64,000 nucleotides of DNA from Ditylenchus dipsaci. Taxonomy: Eukaryota; Nematoda; Chromadorea; Rhabditida; Anguinidae. Every line of letters begins with the position of its first letter. Position 1 is the stretch's first letter. The notes under the pieces are model-generated. The model was not told the origin of the DNA. It saw only the letters and a program-made list of their open reading frames with translations, and made no database searches. Position numbers and translations under genes: made by a program. The stretch covers positions 1 through 64,000 of the forward strand of contig SADC01000298.1 of NCBI GenBank assembly GCA_004194705.1. Reading direction: 5' to 3'. Positions 23,809-34,525 of the stretch are shown in pieces.

Positions 23809-24775
23809 TAGGGCTGTATTGGGAGGCAAAGGGAGGGCAGGAGTAAGATGCGGCAAATCACATTGCGACAAATCAAATTGCGGCAAAATCAGATTGCGGC
23901 AAATCAGATTGCGACAATTCTAATTGCGACAATTCAAATTGCGGCAAAATCAAATTGCGGCAAAATCAAATTGCGACAATTCAGATTGCGGCATTATATT
24001 GTTTGATTGTTTGCTGATTTTTGTACAGCTAGTCAATTTTTGGTTTCTAGCAAAATCTCATCTCATAAACAAGCCTGTTCAGACGGCAGCTTATTGAGAC
24101 CACACAGTGGTGGCAGATTAAGCATTACTTGAAAGTTTCAAATTTGATTACCGCAATTTAAATTGTCGCAATATGATTCGCCGCAATTTGATTTTGCCGC
24201 AATTTGAATTGTCGCAATTTGATTTTGCCGCAATTTGAATTGTCGCAATTTGAATTGTCGGAATTTCATTTTGCCGCAATTTGAATTGTCGCAATCTGAT
24301 TTGCCGCAATCTGATTTTGCCGCAATTTGATTTGTCGCAATGTGATTTGCCGCATCTTACTCCTGCCCCAAAGGGACAAAATAGGGGCACTAATCACACA
24401 GAGCCCACTAACAACAAGATGTTGAACATAGTTTTGAATACTGGGGCCTACCGCTTAAATAAACTCTGGTATGCATGCTTTTTCATGAATCCAGAGTCAC
24501 TTTCGAGTGATTTGTGTCTAAGGTATGTGGGTGTGCGCATCTCAACTCCAAGCACCCAAGCCCAGTGCGCCCCCGAAGAGGGCGCAAAGGGCTTGAAAGT
24601 TAGAGATGCGCGCACTCATTTACCTTAGACATGATTCCGAGAAGTACTCTTGACCATAAAATGCATATAGAGGTCTTTTTGCCACGGCCCAGTTGAAAAA
24701 CATGGTAGGACATCCGAAATAGTCCAGAATTCACTTTTTTAATAATTTTGACATGAAAGTGGCCCCTTTTATTCC
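23809..24775 (+). repeat. Foldback family copy 2, with a nested element in its left arm
   Basis: Tip AGGGCTGTATTGGGAG at 23809, then the MULE-like insertion, then the folded core 24419-24706: ACTCTGGTATGCATGC, TGTGCGCATCTC, the GCGCCC hairpin, GAGATGCGCGCACTC, CATGATTCCGAGAAGTACTC. Confidence 0.8.
23835..24368. mobile_element. Non-autonomous MULE-like element with TTGCGGCAAAATCAAA arrays
   Basis: Ends GGGCAGGAGTAAGATGCGGC and its inverse are flanked by CAAAGGGA (23827-23834 and 24369-24376). Both arms are arrays of AATTGCGGCAAAATC and AATTGCGACAATTC units in opposite orientation. It is inserted in the left arm of the foldback copy that ends near 24775. Confidence 0.85.
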
Positions 24776-24799
24776 ATAGCGGCAAAATCGAATTTCGGC

Positions 24800-26620
24800 A
24801 AGATCACATTGCGACAATTGTCGCTGTGTTCAAATCAGTGTTTTCATAATCGAAGTCGAAGAAATTTAAATTAAAATCGAACTTGAAGAAAGTCGAAGCC
24901 GAAATCGAAGAAATTGAAGTGGAAATTGAAGTTGCAGTTAAGGCAATTACCTATTTACTGGCAGAGATAGATATCCACCTACCCACGGGTGACCATCTAA
25001 GGTTTCGGGGTTAGAGCAGGTAAAATCGCGATTTCAGCTACATGTAACCGTGTTTCTTGTGCAATTTTAATTATGATAAAAATGGGATATTCAGGTGGAT
25101 ATCCACCTCAGCTAGTGGTACACAATACAGATTTTAGTGTCCGCGTAGGTAGAACCAAAGTTTTGGTCTTAACAAACTAAATCGGCCACACGATTTTGAA
25201 TCAGTATATGTGATTTGTTAATTTTTTTATGTCCATCCAGGTGGATATCCACCTGACCAGGTGGTGCCCATCCTAGGTTTTGAGATTTTGGTAGGTAAAC
25301 AGAATTTCAGCCTCATCAGACCCGATTACTTCGACAATTTTACATTCGATAGAACGTTTGTTTTTTAATGAAAAATTTAATTTTTGCAGGACATCCAGCT
25401 GACCCAACAGTACCCACTGCAAATTTTCGGGTTGGAGTGGGTAAAATTGCAACTTTGGCCATAACAAACCGGACACCCCACATGATTTTAAATTGGTAAA
25501 AATGGTTTGCTTTTTACTTTTAATAACTTTTAATTTTTCAAGACATCCAAGTGGATATTAATCTACCCTGGGTTTGGGTAGGTGAAATCGTAATTTCGAC
25601 CTTATGAAACCCTATTCCCCACAAGATTTTAAGTAAGGAAAAATTATTATTTTTTTGTTTAAAATAAAATTTATTTTGTACCCCGTACAGGTGGATCCAA
25701 CTGGATGGCCTACAAAATTAAAATTTTCAAAAAACTAAAGATACCGTATTTCCTCTAATTAACGCCCCCCTCGACTGTGAGGGTTTGTATCTCGGAGCAG
25801 AATTTTTTTTTTCGAGGTTTTTTTGCATTTTCTTAGCTCCCGCGGGTTCTACCGATTCCACGTTTCGGATTTCGGTTGAGTACTAAAAAATCCCAAAATG
25901 ACTCTAATTAAGCCACCCCTAGAGGCAAGTCAAAAAATAAACGCCCCGGTGCGTTAATTAGAGGAAATACGGTATACCATTTTCAACCTACCCAGAATTT
26001 TGTGAACAGTTAGGCTTAATAAGGTCGAGATTGCGACTTTACCTATCTGAACCCTAAGACGCAGGATAGGCACAGTTCCACCTAAATTTCTATTTTCAGG
26101 ATAGCATTTTGGTCTAACTCACTGTTAGCGTAGCCGCGCTAAAAAGAAGACTGTAGCCCGGAGAATCGGTATACAGTGAACCCTCGATTTAACGACACCC
26201 CTGGGGACTGACTGAGGGTGTCGTTAAATCGGGGGTTAACTTTGACTAAATTTTAGTCAAAGCCAACCATATTATCTGATTTTCGGGTGTCGTTGAATCG
26301 AGGGTGTCGTTTAATTGGGATATCCTTACGTCGAGGTTCGATTTTAACAGCAAAATGGCTCAGAGCCAATTGGTCCCAAGAGCAAAATGGCGAAAAATCA
26401 TTTGGCGCAAACAACAAAATGACGCCAGCTTAATTGGCGACTAAATGAATTCAGTGCAGTTTGAAATTGGCGCAGCATCACCACCCCGCATTGGCGCACA
26501 ATCATTTTGGCACAAACTACCCCTAACCCGATCAATGGGTCAACCTGAGATACCAAAATATCTAGCTCACATTAGGCCCGTGGGCTTAGGTTTATGCTTA
26601 GACCATACCCTTGTCAGCAT
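24800..26620. other. No gene recognised; old GGTGGATATCCACCT repeats
   Basis: Between the foldback copy and the SENP gene. The segment CCAGGTGGATATCCACCTGA recurs every 200-300 bp (about 24970, 25095, 25235, 25545, 25690; also 31960, 32125, 55490). A pogo-like half end lies near 26170-26330 and AAAATGGCG repeats at 26350-26510. Confidence 0.5.
25744..25972. mobile_element. TA-flanked MITE, second CCGTATTTCCTCTAATTAAC copy
   Basis: The tips CCGTATTTCCTCTAATTAAC and its exact inverse are better preserved than at 14668. TA flanks 25742-25743 and 25973-25974. Confidence 0.85.
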
Positions 26621-26621
26621 A

Positions 26622-26850
26622 CCGTATAACCTCTATTAAACGGGCACTTCTACAGTTAACGTTTTTCAAATTTGCTTTGCTTTTTTAACCCCAACATTGT
26701 TTATTTTTCGAAACGGACGACCACTCATTTTGTAGAGCTTCACGAACTCTACAAAATGAGTGATCGTCCGTTTCGAAAAATAAACAATATTGGGGTTAAA
26801 AAAGCAAAGCAAATTTGAAAAACGTTAACTGTAGGGGTGCCCGTTTAATA
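26622..26850. mobile_element. MITE with CCGTATAACCTCTATTAAAC end
   Basis: The left tip CCGTATAACCTCTATTAAAC and the arms CTTCTACAGTTAACG / CGTTAACTGTAG are mirrored. The centre is CTCATTTTGTAGAG / CTCTACAAAATGAG, the same core idea as the mariner-like MITEs. The right tip is altered and followed by a small separate palindrome (26866-26902). Confidence 0.7.
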
Positions 26851-26933
26851 GATTTCTTTTGAATTACCGTAGAACCTCTAGGTTCTACGGTAATTCAAAA
26901 GAAGAAGAAAATTCGGATCTCACCAACGCAACT

Positions 26934-26939
26934 TTTATT
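26934..26939 (-). terminator. Polyadenylation signal of the SENP gene
   Basis: TTTATT on the plus strand is AATAAA on the minus strand, about 97 bases past the SENP stop codon at 27036. It lies just outside a small palindrome at 26866-26902. Confidence 0.5.
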
Positions 26940-27035
26940 ACAAACAGCGTACCAACCCATGGATAAAAGTCAAACGAACAGCAATAAATTAGTTTCCTCT
27001 GTGATACAAACATTCAATGTGCATTTGGTTTCTTC

Positions 27036-29522
27036 CTAGAGCAGTTTCTGAGATACTACCTCATAGACCATTCTCTGTCTAAAGTAGGGCATGTTGGATT
27101 GATCAAATGTGATAGCTGCTCGGCGAGAGACATATTCGGCGAACTTGCATGAGAACATCCCACAATCACTTCCGTTCAGCTGCTGAGGAATATCCTTCAA
27201 AAAAATTAGGCATATAAACTAGAGAACAGAAAAAATACCTTCCGACATATTAGAGACCAGTTGCTCATGTCAAAGTTTTTCTTCTTCTTGTCGATGTGCT
27301 CCGATTGCAGATACTCTCTGAAAATGATCACAATAAGAAAACTCAACGACATAAAAACGGATAAAGTGCTTACTCAAGTGCGTTTAAACAGCGATTATTT
27401 TCACCCAAGAGCGAATCAAAGTAACATATAGTCTCCTGTTTGAAATCTACCGTCTAAAAACAATAATCGGTAAAACTTGCAAAACTGACATCAATAAAAA
27501 AGCTAACCGCGAGGCACCAATGGGCAGTCAAATGAATCGGAACGATCAACAAGTCGTACGAAAAAATATCCACCTTTCTTGTCCACCGTTTCACCGCTGC
27601 ATATCCCTTTCCGCATAGACTAGCATAAAAGAATGTGCTGAAGGCGTAAGTCTGCGAAAAAATTGATGTGGATTATAAGAAGAGAGAGAGACGTTACCTT
27701 CGGCAGAGCAGGCTCCTGTTTGCTTCGTTCACAGATCAAATTCATATAGAAATTAATGACCTCATCGTTTAGCCACTCAAGCCCACGCAGACTCAGAACT
27801 GAAAAATAGTCTAGATAACAAATTAACTCATAAATAACGACAACTAACGATCTTTCCGCATGATATCGACGCCAAATCCTTTGGTAAATACTTCATCTTG
27901 AGGTCCGCTGCGATTCCAGGCTTTTTGAAGTAGTTCCAAGGCATCCTCCGGCAGCTCTGGAAAATAAGACTCTCATAGAGACTCTCATATCAGTAAAAAT
28001 CAAATTTCAACCTGGAAATTCTTCTTTCTCGGGTGCTCTACGCTCCAAGATCAAGCCCTCCATGCTCAACTTCAGTCGACGATGTTCTTCATTCACGATC
28101 TGACGATTGTTACGGGCCATGCTTCTCAGATCAATCTCTTGCTGCAGATCCCGGATTGATGCCATTCGTTGCTCTTCCTCATCCATATACTTCTTTTCTC
28201 GCCAGGTGCGTGCAGTGCTGTCCATTGAGCGACGATTTTGCGGATGATACATCGGCAGTTTTGCGGTGGCCGGCGATGCACTGGAAGTACATGCAGCAAA
28301 AGCTTGACTTTCTTGAGCTGAGTAAGCAGCACTTTCACCAAGTAACTCTGAGGCATTCTTGGACTGATCAGTTTCTTTTGTGAGATCGATAACGGTTGGC
28401 TGACTTTTGACTTCTTTTTGGTTGTCAACCAGTGCATTTCTGAAAATTGCTCTGGACAATAAAAAAACAATGAGGGGCATAGAAACCTGGGCGAAGGAGC
28501 GGAATCCAAATAGCGATACCCATCTGCTGCAGAGCCGCTCCTCACCATCTTTGATCCACCATCCACCAGCTTTGGAAGACTTCTCAGCATTTCAAGAGTT
28601 GACGCAATCTTGTTCATCATTGTATTCGGAGAGCACGCATGCACTGCTTCAGCACCTGCCTGGATGGCTGCCGCACTTGATCGCCTGAAAATTTAGATTA
28701 GCGAAATTTGAGTAGAGTCAAAGATAAGGGGCTACATTGTACGCTGAGGAAGCAAAGGAGTTGAGAATCTGTCGAACGGACTAGCGCTCTTGCCCGCATT
28801 GAGATCTTTCAAGAAATTTTTGTACTCATCTAACGCATCAATGTCCACGCTCTGAAAAACATTGGGTCAAACAAAATATATTGGTGCCCAGGAATTCTTA
28901 AACAACCTACCTCGAGCTGATTAATCTGTTTTCCGGTATGAGTTTGACGAAAACCAGCGCAGTTGATCATCGGCTTGTGACGAGGAACATAAGCATCAAA
29001 GATAGGAGTGGCAACAACAGGGTTTCTTCTCTGACTGCGTAATTCATTTGAATTGGAAGTAGGCGTAGAATATGGAGCAAACCGGGCTGAATGTCTCGGA
29101 ACTGGCTGGATGGAGGAAACTGGAGCAATGTGGGAAACTGTTACACGGCGGGATTCATGCTGACTCGGTAACCTAGGCTGGTGACTGTGGAAGAGAGGAA
29201 AGTCGAAGCCGTGCATCCCATCAGACTGATGACCTCTAAAAGTAGGAGTTTCCTGATCTCTGTAGCCATCCATTGTGTTTCTGTAGTTGCTGTCGAAGTG
29301 AAGAGAGGAGTCGAATCTATTATTGTAGGCAAAAGCTGGAGTAAGGCCACCATAAGCTGAATTTTCATTGCCTAGGTTCTTCTTTTTAGATTGCAGCGGC
29401 GCAAATATTCCCTCTTAAAATTAATACACAAGCATATTGAAAAAAGAGATTTGAGATTTACCAAAGAACTGACCCATAAACGATGAAACACCTCTTGGTT
29501 TATTGCTTTCCTTGTCAAACAT
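27036..29522 (-). CDS. SENP1/ULP-1-type SUMO-specific cysteine protease
   Basis: Removes SUMO from proteins and matures SUMO precursors; family C48. Eleven exons keep frame from ATG 29522 to stop 27036: 29522-29462, 29413-28911, 28851-28736, 28684-28520, 28439-28012, 27956-27849, 27798-27698, 27651-27508, 27453-27374, 27317-27239 and 27194-27036. They give about 647 residues, close to vertebrate SENP1. The N-terminal 430 residues are Ser/Pro-rich and disordered. They carry a SUMO-interacting motif (PTVIDLT, early in exon 5), then a charged helix. The C-terminal catalytic domain has [16 protein letters not shown], the histidine in AHWCLA, the aspartate in YFDSL, the glutamine in DIPQQLNG and the cysteine in GSDCGMF, so the full set is present. 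A TTTCAG acceptor at 29563 leaves a 40-nt leader before the ATG. An AATAAA signal lies downstream. All introns are short and clean, unlike the neighbouring genes. Confidence 0.93.
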
Positions 29523-29562
29523 TTTTTTTACCGGATGACGAAAAGTTTTTCGATCTGACTAC

Positions 29563-30027
29563 CTGAAATTTTTAATATAGACGACAGAAATTTTTTTTAG
29601 AACTTGTTCATGCAAGACACGATCATTATTGGCCAGATAAGATAGGCAAATTCGCGCAAATGAATATATTTTAAAAACTAAGATTTTTGAAAAGAACAAA
29701 GGAGAAGCGCCAAAGAAGTTGTCAGTGGAACGCTTGGCGGCAACGAGAAAAATAATACTTGTGAATGCTGGAGCTGGAAACTCTGATAATTCCAATCAAT
29801 CTCACAAATGATCTCATCTCACTGGAAATAAAACTCACGATTCAAGTATGATAACTGAAGTCCATGTTAAATTTATGCCATATGTTGTTGATCACATGTT
29901 TATTGACTGGAGTCACTGAAAAAGATCTAGATTTTTTTATTTTTGCGAGCAGATAAAACAGAGTTGTCGGGTCAGATTCCCCTGAAACCTGCACTTTTAG
30001 GGCAAAATCAGCAAAGTCTCTCAAATA
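29563..30027. other. Short intergenic stretch before the SENP gene
   Basis: Nothing recognised. It probably holds the SENP promoter, since the SENP leader acceptor lies at its left edge. Confidence 0.3.
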
Positions 30028-30651
30028 CAGTCGACTCTCCCAATAACATACACCCCAAAAGTTCGTTCCCGCCTAGGGTCCGACACTTTTTTAGCCCCAT
30101 TTTTTCAAATTTTTTCCATTTCTGTTCTGACAGTCTGGTCGCAAATATCGCAAGGATTTTAATTTTACCGATCATTCTTGCAGAAAACAATGATTTTGAC
30201 ATTTAAAAAGCAAAAACTCCCATTAAAGGGGCATGCCCGTGCGTTAAGGCGCGAACCAGCAGTTTTTTTCGAATTTTTTCGAATCGTCCCATTTTTCACT
30301 CGTTCTGCGTCAAATTTGATATAGATGACCTTATACTGCTTTTAAAAACTAGACAGAAAACTTAAAAAATCTAGACGAGAACGCATGTAAAAATTTATCG
30401 AGAAAGGAAAGAACTGCTGGTTCGCGCCTTTTCTCCCCATCGGGCACGATCATGCCCCTTTAACATACACCGAAATCCAAAACAGGTGTCATTGTTTCTG
30501 CAAAAATGATCGGCAAAATCGGAATCCTTGCGATATTTGCGACCAGACTGTCAAAACAGAAATGGAAAAAGTTTGAAAAAATGGGCTAAAAAAGTGTCGG
30601 ACCCTAGGCGGAACGAACTTTTGGGGTGTATGTTATTGGGAGAGTCGACTG
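30028..30651. mobile_element. pogo-like MITE split by a TTAA MITE
   Basis: Tips CAGTCGACTCTCCCAATAAC and the exact inverse between TA sites. The arms CGCCTAGGGTCCGACAC and CAGTCTGGTCGCAAATATCG are mirrored. The insertion 30227-30459 lies near the centre. Confidence 0.88.
30227..30459. mobile_element. TTAA-flanked MITE with AGGGGCATG ends
   Basis: Ends AGGGGCATGCCCGTGCG and inverse (GGGCACGATCATGCCCCT) between perfect TTAA sites 30223-30226 and 30460-30463. The arms share AAGGCGCGAACCAGCAG. Confidence 0.85.
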
Positions 30652-30744
30652 TAGTGCTATTTTTTGGATTTTTATTGCATTTTTAACGGCTGTACGAAAT
30701 TTGGTAACAAAGCATTTTGGTAACAGCGAAATTTGGTAACTTTG

Positions 30745-31107
30745 GAACTGATATGCTTTAGTCCCCCCCCCCCCCCATTTTGTCACCAGAAGTTAACGAT
30801 ATTTTCTGCTGCTTTGACTGTAGAAAGGTCCACACCACCTTTTTTTAATCACACCAATTATGGCAACACCATGATCACCTTCAAAACAACAGCAGGGGGA
30901 CCAAGGCATTTTTCAAGAAAAAACAACAGGGTACCATGTGACTGTGCTTTAGTAGTGATGTTGCGCTGTGCAGACAATATCAATAAAGCTTAAATAATGG
31001 AGGTCAGGAAGAAGATTTAATGTAGAAAACTGTTAGCAAAAACTTTTTTGAAAATATCGTTAATTTCTGGTGACAAAATGGGGGGGACTAAAGCATATCA
31101 GTTCCAA
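30745..31107. repeat. Palindromic MITE nested in the GGTAACAAA array
   Basis: Arms GGAACTGATATGCTTTAGTC and its inverse, with CATTTTGTCACCAG and GTTAACGATATTTTC mirrored further in. It interrupts the left array of the 30688-33975 element. The centre contains GGGACCAAGGCATTTTTC, also found at 63300. Confidence 0.75.
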
Positions 31108-31476
31108 CATTTTGGTAACAGCGAAATTTGGTAAGAGCAAAATTTGGTAACAAATTTTTGATAACGGCGAATTTCGGTAACAAATTTTTTGGTAACAGCA
31201 GAATTTAGTAACAAACATTCTGGAAACGGTTACGGAATGCAGCTTCTAATTGTTCTTGCTCATTTTTTATTCGCGTCTTATTCCACTTTTGCATAAATTG
31301 CACAAAACCATACCTAAAATTGAATTCTAGGCCTTGTTTTGTTAGAAACCGAGTCTAAAAGTCCGTACAGAAGTTCAATGATTAGGAAATTTTTTTAATT
31401 CCTGGGCACCACCTCTTATTAGTATATGGAACTCTACGCCACGTAAACACTCAAAATTATAATAAAAATAAGGTAT

Positions 31477-31859
31477 GCACCTAGGTGGATTCGAACCAGC
31501 AACCTCGGCGGTGGCTATCCAAGTGGCCGTCCATTTGAATTTTTTTTTACTTTTTCGGGTTCCAAATCACCAATCCGAGAATGCTAAAGATGGTTTGACT
31601 ATGGTAAAATCACATTTCATCGAGAAATTTCTGAGTTATTGTGAACTCTTGATTTATCAAAATCAAGAATTTACGATAACTGAAAAATTTCTCGATAAAA
31701 CGTGATTTTACCACTGTCAAACCATCTTCAGCATGCTCGAGTTAGTTCAGAAAAATTATCTTGAAATCCAAAAACGTGAAAACAAATTTGATCCAAGTGG
31801 ACGACCACTTGGATAGTTGCTGGTTCGATGGTTGCTGGTTCGAATCCACCTGGGTGCAC
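31477..31859. repeat. Foldback element whose tips look like tRNA T-arms
   Basis: Inverted arms of about 190 bp. Each tip contains GCTGGTTCGAATCCACCT, matching the RNA polymerase III B-box form GGTTCGANTCC, and a tRNA-like segment (AGCCACCGCCGAGGTTGC on the minus strand). The arms then share CGTGATTTTACCA and GAAATTTCTCGATAAA. No complete cloverleaf is visible. Confidence 0.7.
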
Positions 31860-32671
31860 ACTTTATTTTTACCGTAATTTCAGATATAAAATAACTATCG
31901 TTTGACCTTTCAGGTCATTTGGGTGAATATTCTTGAGTTACTCTTGAGTTACCTGGATATCAACCTGTCCAGGTGGTACCCAACCCTAAATTTGGTATTA
32001 GGTAGGTAAAATCGCACTTTTGGTCTCAACAAGCTCAATTTTTCACAAATTTCGAAAAATGGTTCGAAAAGTTTCGAAAAATGGATTTTTTCATTTCCAA
32101 ATTAACTTTTTTTATCTTTAGCACATCCAGGTGGACATCCACCGGACAGGTGATACCTACACCAGGTATTGAAGTTGAGGTGAGTGAAATCGAAACTTTG
32201 GGCTTAACAATCCCAATTCCCCACACAATTTTAAGTTAGAAAAAATTGATTATTTTTTTTAAAGAAATTTTTATCTTTCAGATTTGGGTTTGGTTTGGGT
32301 ATTTAGGGTGGTTTTAGGGTACTTTGGGTGGTTTAGGATGGTTTGGGTAGTTTGAACACAATCTGAAAATATCAATTTACTTAATTCCCACGTTGAAATC
32401 AGCAAAAACAAAAAATTTCGGCGGAAAAATGTCCGACGGGAAAATGTCCGATCCCCTATTAGAATATTCAGAAAAAGGGAAAGTACGAAAAGGTAGAAAA
32501 GTTCTTAGCAAATCGGATTTTAAATTAAGAAAAGAATACCTTGGAAAATAAATTCTTAGCAAATGTGCGCCTTAACAAAAAAATTCTTAGCAATTTGTCG
32601 CCTAGTAAAAAAATTCTTCGCAAAACGACCGCTTAGAAAATCGACCACTTAGCAAAACACCTCTTAAATTT

Positions 32672-33858
32672 CGGGGGTACATGTCAATTTTCCGCCGACC
32701 AATTTTCCGCGGACAATTTTCCGCGGACAATTTTCCGCCGACCAATTTTCCGCCGACCAATTTTCCGCCGACAAATTTTCCGCCGACCAATTTTCCGCCG
32801 ACCAATTTTCCGCCGCCATAATTCAATTTCTGTTTTCACGTTTGGCTAGTATATTTAGTAGTGCCAATCTAAAATACATCTTAAATTTCGCTATTACATA
32901 GAATATAGATAGAATATAGAATTTTGCTATCTATATAGAATATAGAATAGAAATTCGCTATATAGAATTTGGCTATCTATTGTTTTACCTGTTTTATCAT
33001 GTTTTGGTCACTGGAGCTGGGCAAAAATAGTCTCTAAATGCATTTTTGTTCAAGAGTCTTGCTCGGAATTATGTCTAAGGTAAGTAAGTGCGCGCATCTC
33101 TAACTCTCAAGCCCCTGCGCCCCTTCGGGGCGCAGGGGCTTGTTTGCTTGGGTTGAGATGCGCACACCCACATACCTTAGACGCAAATCACTCGAAAGTG
33201 ACTCTGGATGCATAAAAATGTATGCATACCAGAGTTTATTTATGCGGTAGGCCCCAGTCAACAAAACTATGTTCAACATCTTCCTTTTGTTAGAAATTGG
33301 CACCTTTTTAGTCCATTTTTTCACCCAAATACAGACCTAAATCCCTTGAAAAATGGTCAAAATGGGTGATTTCGGGTGGTCCAGAAACTCGATTTTTTAT
33401 TGACCAGAACTCAAAAATAATGCCTTTAAGGAAATAACATCACACAAAAATACATTGGAGATTTTAATTTAATTTACCATCAAGAACTTCGTTGAGCTCC
33501 AGTTGGAAGGATCTGCCTCTTCATCATTAGTTTCCACTGCAAATTCTGTCAGGAAATTCCTAAATACTTAATTATGACCTTAAACATATTCGAAAGTCCA
33601 TACTTGATTGAGTTAGGGCAGTATATTAGGGCAGTAAAAATAACAAGGGGAATAGGAGAAAGGGTCATTCACAGAAGAAACTTTAACTTGAAAACAGAAA
33701 TTGAATTATGGCGGCGGAAAATTGGTCGGCGGAAATTGGTCGGCGGAAAATTTGTCGGCGGAAAATTGGTCGGCGGAAAATTTGTCGGCGGAAAATTGTC
33801 CGCGGAAAATTGTCCGCGGAAAATTGGTCGGCGGAAAATTGACCGGTACCGAATTTCG
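32672..33858. mobile_element. Non-autonomous element with CCGCCGACCAATTTT arrays
   Basis: Arrays of AATTTTCCGCCGACC and AATTTTCCGCGGAC units occur at 32690-32815 and inverted at 33712-33840, adjoining the shared arm TTCAATTTCTGTTTTC. It contains a foldback copy (33010-33290). No target duplication was identified. Confidence 0.7.
33010..33290 (-). repeat. Foldback family copy 3
   Basis: Minus orientation. The central hairpin CAAGCCCCTGCGCCCC / GGGGCGCAGGGGCTTG is perfect. The two arms differ from each other as in the other copies. Confidence 0.85.
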
Positions 33859-34074
33859 GGGTACAGCCCTTTAAAATTCACCGTTACCAAAACTTTCTTA
33901 TAAAAACCTTTACCAAAAAGTTTGTTACCAATATTCGCTGTTACCAAAATGTTTGTTACCAAATTTCGTACAGCCTTTTTAACAAAAATGAATCACTGGT
34001 ATTGGGTCTAAATCAGCAAAATGCTGAGAAATCAACGCACTTGGCAACCCTGGGGTAGTGTCATGTTTTCTGTA

Positions 34075-34431
34075 CAGGGTGTCCCAAGAAATATGCCCAC
34101 TTACAAACGTCCGTTACTTTTTTCTAGAGCGAATTTCGAAAATCTGTAAACGCAGACCGACTCAGTTTTTTATGGCAATTTGTTTAGTATATAAAGTCAA
34201 AAACACGATTTTGCTTGGCCCCCCCTGTGGTTTGGGTCCTGGTCTATGGATGGCCTCTAGATGGTAAGCCCCAAAACAAGTGGGACCAATCAAGAATCGT
34301 GTTTTTGACTTTATATACCAAACAAATTACTATAAAAAACTGAGTCGATGTGCGTTTACACATTTTCGAAATTCGCTCTAGAAAAAAAGTTACGGACGTT
34401 TAAAAGTGGGCATATTTCTTGGGACACCCTG
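34075..34431. mobile_element. mariner-like MITE with CAGGGTGTCCCAAG ends
   Basis: Ends CAGGGTGTCCCAAGAAATAT and its inverse between TA sites. The arms share AAACACGATTTTG and CTCAGTTTTTTAT. A partial relative lies at 22255-22445 (AAAATCGTGTTTTTGAC). Confidence 0.85.
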
Positions 34432-34525
34432 TATATATACGGGGTAACAAAAATGAAAACATTCCATTGTTTTGTTCGCTCTTGCTGTTTTGGATAAAAT
34501 CTGTTTTACTGAGTCCTGTTTTTAG

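Larger units (their letters stand above)
30688..33975. mobile_element. 3.3-kb MULE-like element with GGTAACAAA arrays
   Basis: Ends GGCTGTACGAAATTTGGTAA and the inverse TTACCAAATTTCGTACAGCC are flanked by a perfect duplication TTTTTAAC (30680-30687 and 33976-33983). Arrays of TTTGGTAACAGCGAA run inward at the left (30690-30744, resuming 31108-31220 after a nested palindrome) and right (33880-33965). Other elements fill its interior; no transposase was seen. Confidence 0.85.

Noticed and set aside
33474..33555. A possible terminal exon on the minus strand reading EFAVETNDEEADPSNW and a stop
   Set aside because: It has an acceptor-like ACAG, but no partner exons were found and it would have to belong to a gene overlapping FAM98; too short to support.
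33574..33903. Open frame with repeated VGGKL residues
   Set aside because: It is a translation of the GGCGGAAAATTGGTC array and has no independent coding evidence.
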